A stretch of DNA of 64,000 nt from Campylorhamphus procurvoides (GCA_013396655.1 WBMV01002768.1:313076-377075); one strand, 5' to 3'. Counted from the first letter of the stretch, positions 37,983 to 59,277 are shown. The notes: generated by a model not told the origin, from the letters alone. Program-made: numbers and translations.

Positions 37983-38198
37983 GATACCTGCCCCCCAAAC
38001 AGCATCCCATCAGCAGTGCAGAGGGTCCCACACACTTTCCATCCCTGGAAAGGGCAGGAGGGGTTCCCTCTGGTCACTGTCACTGCTTCAGATACCTGCC
38101 CCCCAAACAGCATCCCATCAGCAGTGCAGAGGGTTCCCCACGCTTTCCATCCCTGGAAAGGGCAGGAGGGGTTCCCTCTGCTCACTGTCACTGCTTGA
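37983..38198. repeat. 108-bp tandem repeat, two units (copy 1)
   Basis: GATACCTGCCCCCCAAACAG begins each unit (37983 and 38091). In copy 1 the units differ around 38027-38034. Confidence 0.95.
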
Positions 38199-38207
38199 GA
38201 ACAGCTT

Positions 38208-38334
38208 GCACAGAATCACAGGCTGGGTTGGGTTGGAGGGACCCTAAAGCTCATCTTGTTTCACCCCCTGCCATGGGCAGGGACACCTTCCACTAGCCCA
38301 GGTTGCTCCAAGCCCTGTCCAACCTGCCCTTGGA
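38208..38334 (-). mobile_element. CR1 LINE 3' fragment (copy 1)
   Basis: CAGAATCACAGGCTGGGTTG, CCCCTGCCATGGGCAGGGAC and GGTTGCTCCAAGCCCTGTCC are the reverse complement of the CR1 3' end. It is about 127 bp. Confidence 0.92.
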
Positions 38335-38490
38335 TGGGGAGAGTTTCAGAAGACTTTTGCAGTGGATTTTAATAGGATTAGAGTATTTCTGCAACATTTG
38401 TGAGCCCGTGTCCCACAGGCCAAGAGCCAAGTTCGGGAAATGAAAGGATTTTTCTCTTGCTAACACCTTCATCCTGCTCTGTCCTTCTTT

Positions 38491-38491
38491 N
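38491..38491. other. Assembly gap (single N)
   Basis: This N is the junction between the two 2026-bp copies, so it is probably a contig join of unknown true length. Confidence 0.9.
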
Positions 38492-38503
38492 GGGAAGCCA
38501 CCA

Positions 38504-38590
38504 CCCATCCATCCATCCAGCCATCCATCCATCCATCCATCCATCCATCCATCCCTCCATCCATCCCTCCATCCATCCATCCATCCATCC
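38504..38590. repeat. (CCAT)n microsatellite, copy 2
   Basis: Same length as copy 1, with one T-to-G change (CCAG at about 38517-38520). Confidence 0.97.
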
Positions 38591-39667
38591 TCCCAGTGCC
38601 TCTCTGAGCACTCCCAGCCCTGTGCACCCACCCAGCCCCTGGAAAAGCCTGGCTCAGTGCTGCCTGACCCTTTGCTTCGGGTTAAATTGATGGCAATCTG
38701 TGCTGACTGCTCTGAGAGCCCCCCAGTGCTGGGGCAGGGCTGATCAGTGGCATTCAGTGTGTTCAGTTGTGCTCACTGCCAGGAATTGCTGCTCAGCTCA
38801 GCATCCCCAGAGCTCCCAGGGCTCGAGGGCTCTGGGGGTCCCCAGCCATTATTGTCACCCCATGAAACCATCCCCACTTTGCTGCCTTGCCATTCAGGGA
38901 ATGTGGGGCAGAAGCAACTGGGATTGAGGGCTGGACTGGGAGAGGAGGAGCTCTCCTGACCCCTCTGCAACCAGAGCACAGCACCTCATTAAGCTTGGTT
39001 TATTCTCTGTACCTGCAGGTGTTTTTATTGCTCATAAACCTCTCCTGGTCCCCCTTTTCGGCTGCTCTCATCTTCTGTGGGTCGTGATTCTTTTCGAAAT
39101 GTCCATTTTATAAATCACTTTAATTAGTTTGAGATCATTCTGTTGTATTTATATCACTTGATTTAGGGGTCAGGTTGCTTCCATTACATCTTATACATTG
39201 CCTTGATTTTATTTATGGTGTTTCTAGGGCATTTGCATTGCTTTCCTTAGATGGATATCATTTTGGCTGGATTTACAGTGTATTTCTTCTTTTAGATTTA
39301 TATCACTTTAATTAGATTTATATCCTTTCTGAATTTGAGGGCTTCACTTAGATTTATAGTAACTTTTATACTCAGCTTGTCTTGCTTGGAAAATTCACAT
39401 TCTTTTTGCTTTAAAGGATATTGCTTAACTCAACACTGATGGGGCTTTATCTAGTCCTTGATCAGCCTCCCAATTAGAAATATGAAACAAGAACTCCCCA
39501 CCTGGGTTTTTTTCCCCACTAATTTCCACAGGGATCATTTCAGCATAAACTGTGCTGATTTAAATCGACCTCTTGCAGGTCAGCTCCAGCAGGGCTGTGG
39601 TGGAGAACATCTCACTGACTGGATTCCTCACGAGTGGAAGGACAGTTTGGGAGATCCCACTTTTATT

Positions 39668-39719
39668 CACAGATCCTGTGGAATGGTTTGTGTTGGAAGA
39701 GACATTAAAGATCCTTTCC
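39668..39719 (-). mobile_element. CR1 tail fragment (copy 2)
   Basis: Identical counterpart of 37641-37692 in the second 2-kb copy. Confidence 0.6.
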
Positions 39720-40009
39720 TCCATCAGAAGCTGTCCCTGAGGGCTGTTATTTCAGCTGTTCACAGCAGGATATTTGGTTGGGAACATGTGACTCAGGGCT
39801 CAGATGGAGGACAGGATGGTTGCTGCTCCCAGACCTTTCCCAGCTTTACCTGCAAACCCACTGAGGGCCTTAAACTGTTTAATATTAACCCCCTGAATCT
39901 CTTAATTCCCAAAATACAACATGGGCTTTGCTGTATGCCCAGGGATATCTAAAGCTTATGAGATACGACTCCCCCAGCTGTGGTGTTGGGGTACCTGGCT
40001 TGGCCTTGA

Positions 40010-40225
40010 GATACCTGCCCCCCAAACAGCATCCCATCAGCAGTGCAGAGGGTTCCCCACGCTTTCCATCCCTGGAAAGGGCAGGAGGGGTTCCCTCTGG
40101 TCACTGTCACTGCTTCAGATACCTGCCCCCCAAACAGCATCCCATCAGCAGTGCAGAGGGTTCCCCACGCTTTCCATCCCTGGAAAGGGCAGGAGGGGTT
40201 CCCTCTGCTCACTGTCACTGCTTGA
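40010..40225. repeat. 108-bp tandem repeat, two units (copy 2)
   Basis: Counterpart of 37983-38198. Here both units share the GGTTCCCCACGCTTTCC variant. Confidence 0.95.
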
Positions 40226-40234
40226 GAACAGCTT

Positions 40235-40361
40235 GCACAGAATCACAGGCTGGGTTGGGTTGGAGGGACCCTAAAGCTCATCTTGTTTCACCCCCTGCCA
40301 TGGGCAGGGACACCTTCCACTAGCCCAGGTTGCTCCAAGCCCTGTCCAACCTGCCCTTGGA
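40235..40361 (-). mobile_element. CR1 LINE 3' fragment (copy 2)
   Basis: Identical counterpart of 38208-38334. Confidence 0.92.
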
Positions 40362-40517
40362 TGGGGAGAGTTTCAGAAGACTTTTGCAGTGGATTTTAAT
40401 AGGATTAGAGTATTTCTGCAACATTTGTGAGCCCGTGTCCCACAGGCCAAGAGCCAAGTTCGGGAAATGAAAGGATTTTTCTCTTGCTAACACCTTCATC
40501 CTGCTCTGTCCTTCTTT

Positions 40518-43500
40518 CTCTCTCTCCAAGCTCCCCCTGTTTGTGTTTATTCCCTCTGAGAACAGGACACGAAGCAGGGAGGGAGGCGAGGAATGTGTTA
40601 CAGAGCACTGCTGCTTGGTATTGAATCCAGATGTGACGGGAAGGAGCAGCGCTGTGGGAGCGGGGCTGGAAAGGGCTGGAGAGGGAGAAAAGAAGGAGCA
40701 CCGAGCCTGCCCTCCCAGTTAGACCAGTCAAACACAACAGGAACATCAGTTCAACTCTTCAGGTGCAGCTTCAGCCCCCAGCAGAGCACAGAAGCTGGTG
40801 CAAAAGGCACAGCTGCCCAAACCTCCCGTGCCAGGGAAGGCACCCCCAGCCCAGGCTCAGCCATGGACCTGCCCCCTGAGGAACACAGAGGCTTCTCCTC
40901 ATGCTGGGAGCTGTGGGACAGCCCTGGCCACAAGGGAGGGGGTTCCAACCATTCCCCAGCAGTTCCCAAATCTTCACTGTGAACTCTGAGGTGTCTCCCA
41001 ACACACCAGACTTTTCCACATCATCCTCCAGTTCTCATGGCCTGTCTAAGGAAGGGCAACCCAGACCCTGAGTGGGTGGTGGATGGTCTCCACCAGCTGC
41101 CACAGTTCAGGATTTCTCTCTTTGGGCCCCAGGACCCCTGTGAAGGATCTCTGTATTGAGTGGTGTGGCTCCAGGGGCATTATTTTTGTGTCTTTTCTAC
41201 CGTAGTTGTGAACCAGGTCACACCAACCATGGCAGGAACAGGCTCTTGAGTCTCTTCTCATTAATTTACCCAGGAGAAAAGGAGCAGAACCCCTCCTGCA
41301 CACACCAAAAACCTCTCCAGCTGCTGTCCTGCCCCCTGCCTCTGCCTTTCTCATCCTCCCTGCAGCTGCATCCAGCCTCTGCTTAAATGAGCATGGAATC
41401 TCAATTAATGTGCATCTAATCAGGACATCAGCCTCTCTGGACAGGCACCTGCATCAGCTTTAGGGGCTGAGCACTCAGGCAGCTTCCCAGGGCTCTGCCA
41501 CTGGGTCTGTTCGTTTAATTACACCCAGGCTGCTGTGCTGCTCAGCCTCTAATTGCCCAGCACAGAGAATAGGGTGGTAACCAGGTCAGAGCTAGAAGTT
41601 GCTGGGCATTGTTTTAAGACAGTGAAGCTGTTTTTAAACCACCATTCAGCAGCTTGGTTTATGTAATTGCCAAGGAAAGGAGGGCATTCAGGAGGGGCAG
41701 CAGGGAACACTCCAAAGGGATGCTGAATCGTTTTTACTTAATGAAAAATGACTTGAGGCCTGATTCCTTTCTGTAACAGTAAGATCTCAGCTGAACACCA
41801 CAACACAAATCCTTTCCCAGAGCTTCAGATCAAGCCAGAGGTCCTGGCCAGTAATATTCCTGATAATAGCTGGGATTTAGTCTACAAGTTGAGGGACTGA
41901 GAGAGTAAAAAAAAAATCCAATTAACTCTCCCAGAGCTCTTTTACTTCTGTAGTGCTGGGAACAATAGTAAATAGCAGGTTTTTATGTGTTCAGACCCTT
42001 AAAATAGTCGCCCTGATTGAATCCTTCAAAAAGCATTGATGATTCTTTCATGTAGCTATAAAAGTAGAGTTTGGCACGAAAATGAAGGATGGAAGATTAA
42101 AGAGATAGAGGCAGAACATTTGGGTCTGATCCCTGACCTCGGTTACACCAACTTCAGTTGAGATTAACACCAGTGGAAATGAAATGAGAAACTTGGGCAC
42201 TGAGCAGGCAGTTAAAGCTTGGGTTTGGTTGATTTGAATTTTGTAGCCTGAGATCTTTCAGGCTGTTCTGGGTGGGTTTTCAGAGCACCACAGAAGTCTG
42301 GTTTTCCTCCCCCTTGCCTTCACAGTCCTGCCCTGAACTCAGACAGAGTGCTGAGAGGGGAAATCTGCCTGGATTAGTGATCTGAGCAGGGCACGGGGCT
42401 GAGGCTGCAGGGATGGGATGTTTGCTGGGGCTCTGCAGCCTCTGGGCCAGTGAACTGCAGTGTTGTCCCTGCTGAAGGCTCTGCAGAGCTGTCAGTGGCT
42501 CACAGAGAAATCCATCACCCCAGGAGCACAGGGAAGGTTTCTCAAGCCCCTGTTCTACCTCCCTCCAACTCCATCCTGCCTCCCAGCTGCAGCAGGGTCA
42601 GGATCTTGCTTCTTCCCATGGCAGTTCCTGGGTGATCCTGCTCTACGTGAGCATAACCTGGTCTCAGACCTCTTGCACTGACCAAAGAGGTGGATGCATC
42701 AGCTTTGGTGCTTGCTCCATCCATCTCCTGCATGCCTGAACCAAGGCAAGGGTGCAGTTCATTAGACACAGCCCAATTAATCACCTTGCAGGGGGAGGGC
42801 TGAGACTGGACATTTAGGACTTCTAGTTGCTTTTGGGGTCCCAGCACAGACCTGAGAGTGTGCCCTGCCTGGATGTGTCCCCTCCCTGAGAGCCAGGGCA
42901 TCCTGCACTGGATTTGTGTTAACAGGGGCTGTGGTGCCAGAGCCCAAGGCGACTTGAACTGGCAAACAGGACCTTTTTGGAGAAGCAGAGGCAACTGGGA
43001 GGACCTGGAGCTGACTGGGAAGCAGTGTGGTTGTTGAGTCAGCAGTGTGAGGGGAACCACAGCAGCGTGTTTCTGCAGCAGCAGAGCTGTGTGGGACCAG
43101 GATCAGCTGAGACCTGGAGGGGCTGTGCTGCTGCACCTGCAGGAGAGCTCCCTGCAGCCCTCCAGCCCCCCAGACAGGCAGGGCAGGGGGTGGGAGGGGG
43201 GTTTTGCCCCTCCAAAGGCCAGGAAGGCTGAGGAGCCACTGGCAGCAGGGCAGTTCCCAGCAAGCTGCTCTTCCCCCCAGCCCAGTTCCCTGCTGAGTTA
43301 CACAGGTTGGTTCTTCGAAATAAGCAGCTCATTCACAACAAACATCCCCAGCCTTTGATGTACCGCTGGTGCTGTTGTTGTGGTGTTTTAAATATTTTGG
43401 TTTCATGCTGGTAATAAACAAACTGGCCATAGAGTCTTACTGTAAGTTGCTGAGAAAGTAGCAGTAATTATTGCTCTCTCCTCCACGGGAGGGGAAACTT

Positions 43501-46031
43501 TGGATGTTAATGGGCTCTGGAGTATTGACTGAATTACTCACATTGGGGTGAAACAGCAAGGGGAAAGGACCTTCACTCTCTTTGCTCTTAAAAGCTCCTG
43601 CGTTCAGTGGGTTGGGCAGGAAACATCCTGGACTGCACAAGAGAGAGTTACAGCACTCGGGTTTTGGATTAAGGGAAAGGATTTTTAAATTATTATTTTA
43701 TTTTATTTTTGGGGGAGTGGGAAGGATGGCACGACACAGGTGAGATGTATTCCTGGAATGGGTGAAGGGAGAAGATGGTACAGGTATTTATGCATCATCC
43801 CTGGCAGTAGGCACACAACAACAAGTGGGTGGCAAGTGGTGAAGGCAGGGTGGCTACAAACATTTTTGTTTGCCTGGTAAATTTGCATGCAGGGAAGGCA
43901 GGGCTCCTTGTGTGGATGCTGCAGCACTTCTCACACTCTCTGCTTCTGTTTTCCCCTTGCCTGCCCGGGCTCTGAGCTCTCACAGCAAGTCTTTGAGTCC
44001 AGTCTCAGTGGATATGGATCCCTTCCTGGTTTTCCAAGGCACCGATGTGACACTGAGCTTCTGTAAATGAAGTTTTGAGGTGAGGAAAAGGGAATGAAGA
44101 TTTGTAGCTTCGCCAGATATTAGTGGTTTTCCCCAGGGATGACAAAGGCACCAAGGCAAACCCTGTGTCAGATTGTAATTCCCTGCTCCCACGCACTGGA
44201 ACTTCACAACAAAGCACACTGAGGAGTGTTTTCTTTTAACAGCATTTTTTTTTCCTTAACCTTGCTCTCAATCGTGGCTGAGGTATTTTAATGGAAGTTT
44301 CCTCCCAGTAAAAGAGTGCAATGTGTTCACATACCAGAAAATCTTGGCCCAGGTCATTAACATTCAGTAAACTAAATGCAACTGAACCTGCAGTGGGGAC
44401 ATTGAACTGGAAGGCATGTTTCACGTCTCCTGAAGTTCAGAAAAGAGATTCCATGCATGAAGAGCTGTCCTGTGTTAGCAAACAGCACAGGCAGAAGAGG
44501 CTGATTGACACCAGTGCAGTATTGGTTCGGTCACTGACCCAAAGGCTTTGAGCTGTACGTGCTCTTCAGTGATTCTCCACCTTCTCCATCTCCACCAACC
44601 TGCTCAGTGTCACCTGTGACCAGTCTGGCCCTTCCCCTTGGCAGCTTTTGGTGTCTCTCAAATCTCAGCGAAGTTCTCCCCTCCTGTGCCCCCTGACTGC
44701 TTTGCTGTCCCCTCCTAACTGCTAAAAAACTACTCGCTCTTTAGAATCCCCTCCCCACCCTCCAGTATTTCTTCTCTGTGCATCCATTCATTTTTGGGAC
44801 TGGGATCAAGTCTCCCATTCCCAGGTCAGCCCTGTGCCCTGCTCAGATTGCAATCTGCAGGACTGCAGCATTCCTGGCAAGCTGGGGAGCCTTGGAGAGA
44901 GCTCTGAGCCAGGCTCTGATTTCCTCTGCTCTAGGACCTACCAGGAGGAAAATAATATCAGTTATTCCAAGCTAGCTTTGCTGCTCGGCAGCACAGTGAG
45001 GGTCAGTGTGGAATTCCCTCTGGTACCCCAGGACCTGCAGCTGGCAGAGAACATTCCCACAAAGGTGTGGAGCTGCAGGAGCACAGCCTGCTCTCCCACT
45101 GTGGTTTATCCCCCAGCACTGACACGGGATCTCTCTGTGCTCTGGTCCTTGGGGTTCAGTGGGGAGCCGATGCACCCCGTTCCACAGGGATGTGCATTCC
45201 AGATTTGGGCTGAGAAGTGAGTTTGGCCCTTTGGACTGGAAGTCCTCCAAGGGTTCTTTGTGCCCACTGACCTCATGGCACTCTTCCTTCCAGCCTCTCC
45301 TGTCTTTTTTGCATAATCTTCTCTGAATAAATTCACTGTGAGTGGGGCCTTCTCCTTTGCAGCCTTTGTCTGGGGGATCTGCCTTCCTGCGGGTTCCTAC
45401 CTTGTGAGCCCTCCCTCTCGTTTTGTATCCGAGCTGAGCCGCTGCTTTTCTCCCCATTTGCGCCTCTCAACTTTCTCTTCTCTTATTTTTAGCGCTTCTA
45501 TTGTCCCTGAAAAGCACTTCAAAGAGCCAATTTGCTGTAGGAAAGCTGTGAAAATTTAGAGTTAAAACTTGTGTAAGGTCACACAAAAAGCTCTATTTGG
45601 ACAAGAGTGATCTCTCTGCCTGGAAGTGTGGCTTTAAATGGTTGTTTCTATTTATTTCTGTGCTTCTCCTCGCAAAGCTCTTTCTCCGGGGCCCTGATCC
45701 TGCTGCCACGGTGACCTTTGTGTTTGCAGGGAGACCTTTTGAAATCAAAGGGGCCCTTCAGCAGCATCTGCCCATCTGGAAGTGATCAGAGAACCGGGTG
45801 GGTGAAGGGCAGGTTGGGAGCATTTGGAGTGTGAACTCTGGAGTCTGGAGTGACCCAGGTCCACAGGCATGTGAGACACTGCAAAGGGTCTGTGTGACAT
45901 CCTCGGGGACAGAGCTGCATCCAGAGTGGCTCACACCAGACCTGCGGCATCCTGAGAGCCTGAGCAAGCCCGGCAATGTGGTTTGATTTGCAACAGCCAC
46001 CCATTCGGAGCCACCAAGTGGATTTAGCTGT
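40518..46031. other. Intergenic upstream of OAF, no gene recognised
   Basis: This is unique sequence with no coding homology seen. Short AT-rich motifs occur at 41400-41700 (for example GTTTAATTAC and CTAATTGCCC). A perfect octamer ATTTGCAT is at 43881-43888, and a TTTTATTTTATTTTT run is near 43695-43710. Confidence 0.6.
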
Positions 46032-46142
46032 GGCTGCCCCATCCCCGGGGGTGCTCTGAGCAACCTGGTCTAGAGGAAGGTGCCCCTGCCCATGGGGATG
46101 ATGATCTTTAAGGTCCCTTCCAACCCAAATCATTCTATGATT
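46032..46142 (+). mobile_element. CR1 LINE 3' end next to the OAF CpG island
   Basis: Reads in sense: GCTCTGAGCAACCTGGTCTA, then GATGATCTTTAAGGTCCCTT, CCAACCCAAATCATTCTATG and ATT. The 3' terminus is preserved. It ends about 60 bp before the CpG-rich region and about 380 bp before the OAF start codon. Confidence 0.93.
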
Positions 46143-46525
46143 AGTGCAAGCGAGAGAGCTGGGCTTTGTGTATGCGCTGCCATCTCCCCAGCTGGGTACC
46201 CAAGGCAAAAACCCCAGAGGACAGATGGCAGAGCCCCGGAGCGGGCAGGAACAGACCCTCTCTGCATCCTCCCAGCGGGCAGGGGGACCGCGGTGTGCGG
46301 GAACGGGGCTGAGCGTGATGGAGCCGGGGCTCGAAGAGTGGGGCCGTGTGTGGGGACAGGGCTCTGTAGGACGGGTCTGTGTGTGCGGGACCGGAGCTAC
46401 GGGTGATGGATGCGTGTGTGCGGTGATGGGCTGAGGATAATGGCCTCGTGTGTGCGGTGATGGGGCCGCGGGCTGCGGACCCGCGGTGCGGGGCTGGGGC
46501 TCTGCTCGGTGCGGGCGCTCGGACG

Positions 46526-54694
<8,169 letters not shown>

Positions 54695-56040
54695 GACTGT
54701 TTGCCAAGACTTTTTCCAAGGGGCGGCTCGTGTCCTGCCACCTTTGTGATGCCAAGGGCCTCCTGGAGCTGGCTGCTCCAAAGAAGGAATGCTGTTCACA
54801 GTGGTGCCTTGTCCCAGGAGAGCTCTGTGTGTGCCTTTCCTTCTGGCCTCCTGTGACTCCCTCCCCACCCGACGCAGCCTCACACTGTGACAAGCAGGCT
54901 CAGCTCACTGTGTGGTGATGCTCTCCCACCAGCTGCTGGGAAATCCACCTTCCTGGAAGCAGGAGATGCAGGATTTTGGGGTGGAGCACTGGGAAGGGGG
55001 GGTGTCGCCCTGCTCTGGAGTGAAAGGGGCAGCTCTGATCACTTCCCAGCCTTGAGCTGAGTGGTCAGGGCAGGGAGAGGAATGGTCTTGCTGACTTGGG
55101 TTGTCAAACATCTCTGCCACTGAAGAACCCCCTTTGCTGACTTCACCACCTCCTGGTGACACAACAGCGTTCCCAGTGGGAAAACAGCTGATTTTTGGGA
55201 CCAAATGCCCTGACCAAGGAAGGTACAAAGCCCACCCAAAGCAAGAGCCTGCCTGTAGCTTCCTCTAGTGCCCGACTGGCTGTTATATCCTTCCTGTGGC
55301 CACAAGATATAACGGGGGGATATAACCCAGCAATGACTTGTGCCCTGAAAGAGCTGGTAATTAGGGCTTTAATTAATCCCAGTTTAGACTAGTGAAGGCC
55401 CAACTTTTTGTGCTGGTCTTGTGACTCTTCCACTAAGAAAGAAACATCTAGAGACTTGTGATTGCCATCCTAACACTGTGGTTGCAAGGGGAGAGGATGA
55501 TGCCAGGTGGGTTCACACTGTTTTGAAGAAGACAACATTCTACAGCTATGTCCAGTTTTATGTCCTACTCTGCCAGCTATTCACAAGAAGCTCTTAAATA
55601 GTCGTACTGCTTTCCTGTGCCTTGATCTCCCCCGTATGTTACAGAGGGATGACACTGAAGCTGACCTTGGCCCTGGTACAGACCTGGAGGGATTAGACAA
55701 AAAGCACTGTAGCAGTGCTGCCTGGTCCTGTGTCCTCTTCCACTCAAGTCAGAACAAGCAAGGAGTGGAGAGAAGCTCTTGGGGTCTCTGGGACCCCCAA
55801 TGCCTCCTGGTGAAAAGCCTTCACAATGTGCCTTTTTTGCCTAAAATGCAGGAATTTTTAACAAAAAAAAAAAAAGAATTTGGTCACAATTATTTTTGTA
55901 TCAATCACGTAAAGGGGGAGAAGGGAAAGGTATTTTAATATTGGAACATGAAGTAAAATACACTTGAAATAATTTTTTTAAACAAATTATTTATCATTTG
56001 TAAGGTAAAATAAATGGATTTTTTTAACACATCCTTGGCG
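54695..56040 (+). other. OAF: OAF 3' UTR
   Basis: About 1.3 kb from the stop codon to the likely cleavage site below the AATAAA at 56009. There are no further coding exons. The end is inferred from the signal. Confidence 0.75.
56009..56014 (+). promoter_or_regulatory. OAF: Poly(A) signal of OAF (AATAAA)
   Basis: This is the first canonical AATAAA I see after the stop codon. It is followed at 56050-56078 by TTTCTCTGTGCATG and TCTGTGTGTGATC, a GU-rich downstream element. Confidence 0.75.
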
Positions 56041-59000
56041 TAAAAGTTTCTCTGTGCATGATAGCTCTGTGTGTGATCCAGTTGCTTGAGCACTTGGTTA
56101 AGAGTTGCTCCTTTATGGGTAAGTCTCAGACCTTTACCTCGTGCAGACCCGTGGGCTGGGGGAGAACGTCCTGCTGTCAGCGTGACCAGGAATTTTTGAC
56201 ACTCGCCAGCGTGATCCTGCATCTCAAACATTCCATCCTTTCAGCCTCTCCGCAGGGGGACAGGTTTGAGTCATCTGAAGCAGCAGTGGCAGCTCTGAGC
56301 TGGAGCTCTGGTGCTGCAGGACCAGCAGCAGGAGCAGCTCCTGGGTTAGAAGGGCTGGTGGCTGTTCCTCTCTGAGGGGTCTCATGGGGGGACAGGCTGG
56401 AGCCTCGACAAGGTATTCCTTGTGTATCCCTCTGCAGACACAGCTGAGGGGAGGTGAGGGCGGCAATTTTGGGTGAGCTCAGAGCTCTCAGTGGCTGGAG
56501 GGGGAAATGTGGAGCGCTGATTCCCTCTAGTGTGGAGAATGCAGGGATGGGACAAGGATTTCAGCCCTTCTCCGCCTCACCCACCATGGCAACTCCCCCT
56601 TTCCTGTGATTTCTGGGGAAGGTGAAGTTCTTTCTTTTTCACTGATGTGGTCAGCACTGACAGGGACTTGTTCCTGTGTCCCCGTGGGAGTTTGTCCCTG
56701 TCGCTGAGTTAAACCCAGCCTGGGGCAGGTGGGCTGTGGGCAGGATTTGGGCAGCCCTGTACAGCCCATTCCCACTGCTGCTTCCTGTGCAGGGATGCTG
56801 GGACGGACACAAAGAGTATCGGGTCAGATCCCTGCGAGCTTCAGTGTGCTAATTGTGCCCTCGGGAGGCTCTGGGGTGCCCGGAGCCTGGTGCAGCATCC
56901 CCGGCCTCCACCAGTGGGTGCTGGCGGAGCACGGCTGTGCCCGGCCCAGGCAGGGGTGTCCGGGACAGGGATGCTCGTGGTCCAGCCGCGCATCTCGGTC
57001 CCTGCAGCATCGCGCTTTCCCCAGCCCTGCCAGGAGGGAGCTGAAGTGCGTCGAGTCCTTCCTGATGCACGTAAATAGCACCCCAGAAAGCAGCTGATGC
57101 AGGTGGAGACAGGAGACCTTCCTGGTGCAGGGAAGGTGCAGTTGGCCATGTGGTGGATTTTGTAACATCTCTCTGCAGTTCGTGCTTCCAGTCCAAAGGC
57201 CGTGCCCCATAATGAAGTGCTATCTGCAGGGCTTATCTTCCCCCCAGAGGGGAATGAGTACTGGCAGCAGGAGTGGAGGAGCACAGTGCCTGCAGTGAGG
57301 ATGAGAGCAGGAGGATCGGTCACTGATGGCCATGGAAAAGAGCAGTGTGTCAGTGACATCTAGGAGTGATCATCTCGGGATGGAGCTAAAGCAAATTTGC
57401 CTTTTCCTGGTGAAGGGGGTCTTATTTCCAGTGATGGTGCTGTGATCCATCCCGGTTTTAATAAGAAGGGTGTATCTCTCTTGCCTGCACAACACATCAC
57501 CAGTGCTAAAGGTATCCAGGAGATGGGCTTTGCTCCCACAGCTGTTTGAGAAAAAAAACACCTAAATACTATTTTTCCCCGCTGTTTCATTGACCAGAAG
57601 ATAATCGCCGGGAAAAGTCATTCACAGCTTTTTTGGGGCCAGGAGAGGGCACTGGTGCCCTGTCCGTGGCCGGGACAGCATCCTTGCCTGGAGGATGCCC
57701 GGGATTCCTGCCCAGCTGGAGATGCCAGCCGGGAGAACCTGCCTCCCTGGGGCTCCAGGACACACTGCCCGGCTCTGGAGCGAGGAAAAGCACCGGGAAA
57801 AGCGGAGAGAAAATGCCGGTGTCAGGTGGAACTCCTGGTCGGTGTACAAGGGGTGCTCTGATGTGGGGGAAGGAGAGGTCTCATGGTCCCCAACCTACCA
57901 GGCTGGCTGGGAGCCACCAGCAAACTCATGTTTGACGCAGTGCAGACACCTGATCGCGCCGGTCTTCGGGATGGGGAAAACCCAGACAAAAACACTAGAA
58001 AACAGAGCAGCAGCTGCCCAGGAACGCCCCAGGGCTCAGGGCCTGAGTGGCTGGGGCTCCACCACGGGCTGGGAATGGGTGGCAAGAGTCCAGCCCCTCC
58101 ACAGGAGCTCCTGTGCCAACCACCCTGTGCCACCTCGCTGCTTCCTGGAGCGCTGCAGAAATCTCCCCTGTCTTGGAAATGTCACTCTGACCCGGGAACT
58201 TCCCCCCTTCCATCTCCTCCCCCAACTTCCCTCCGCTTTTTCCTTGTTGGAGTTTCAATTAACTCCTTTTCCTCCAGGTGCGTGTCCCCTCCCGAGGATG
58301 CGGGTCCGAGGGCAGCTCCGGCCCCGCAGCTCCGGACCGGGCTGGAGGTGAGGCTGGAGATCCTGCCCGCCCACCCATCCCTTCGGAGAAACCTGTCTTT
58401 CCAGGGAGGGAGAGCAGTATGTGGGAAAGCCGGGAGCCCTGGAACGTGAATTACCCAGGGAGAGATGAATGTGTGATAGCTTGTACCTGGCAGCTACCAA
58501 TGCAGCGTTAACGCTTTCGGGAGGGGGCTGAGCAGCGCTGGGCTCGGGGCTGCCACTGGGATGGCCAGGCGGTCACTGGGATGGATGTCCGGGCTGTCAC
58601 TGGGATGGATGTCCGGACTGTCACTGGGATGTCCAGGCTGTCACTGGGATGTCAGAGGGCGCTGGGGTCACCCATGTGCCCATAGCAGGGATGAAGAGCA
58701 GCTGCAGTGCCCGGGTCCATCGGGGTGACCCGGTCCCTGTCACAGCACAGAGCTGAGGCTCTGGCCTCGCAGCTTCCTAGAGAAACAGCCAACATTAGGG
58801 AATTTATTTTTTACCTGCCTTCCCTGGAAGTTGGTAAATACTGCAGCTTTAAACAACGTTGATAAGGAGGAAGGGGCTGTCTGCCACTTCTCTCCTCTTC
58901 TTAGGGACACACATGTACCACCTGTCAGGAAAGGGGAGTTTCCATGTGCTAATCCCAACCCTGCCCTGTGACTTTATCCAAGGCAGGTCCCCTTTCTGCT

Positions 59001-59277
59001 TTTAACTTTCCTTTTTGTGCTGATCGTCCCAATGTGGCATCACTGAGGTTCAGCCCAGACCGAGGGCATGCAAAGACTCAACAGCACAGGCTGAGCAGAC
59101 CCCAGGGCTGTCGGTGGCCAAAATGAAGTGGCCAAAAGGGCTGCTTGTCGGACGGGCTGTTGGGCAGCTCCAACACCTTCCCTGGCGGTGCTGGCGGCCG
59201 CTGCCCAGCCTGGCTCGATGCCTCGGCCCCTCTTACCTGTGCAGGGCAAGGGGCAGAGCCAAGAGATGCTCTGTGAG
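56041..59277. other. OAF-POU2F3 intergenic region
   Basis: This is GC-rich, with scattered CpGs from about 57650. I see no gene. A short tandem repeat with CACTGGGATGGATGTCCGG units is at about 58553-58660. Confidence 0.6.
58553..58660. repeat. Short GC-rich tandem repeat
   Basis: About four units of TGTCACTGGGATGGATGTCC, two of them with GGAT deleted. Confidence 0.9.

Larger units (their letters stand above)
36465..38490. repeat. Direct duplication, copy 1 (2026 bp), ending at an N
   Basis: This is nearly identical to 38492-40517 at a constant offset of 2027. I saw four single-base differences: 36493/38520, 38027/40054, 38030/40057 and 38034/40061. It contains a CCAT microsatellite, an AT-rich segment (about 37060-37420), a two-unit 108-bp repeat and two CR1 fragments. 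The copy stops exactly at the N at 38491. It is most likely an assembly artefact (see findings). Confidence 0.97.
38492..40517. repeat. Direct duplication, copy 2 (2026 bp)
   Basis: This is the second copy of 36465-38490. It begins right after the N inside GGGAAGCCACCACCCATCC and runs into unique sequence (CTCTCTCTCC) after 40517. Confidence 0.97.
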
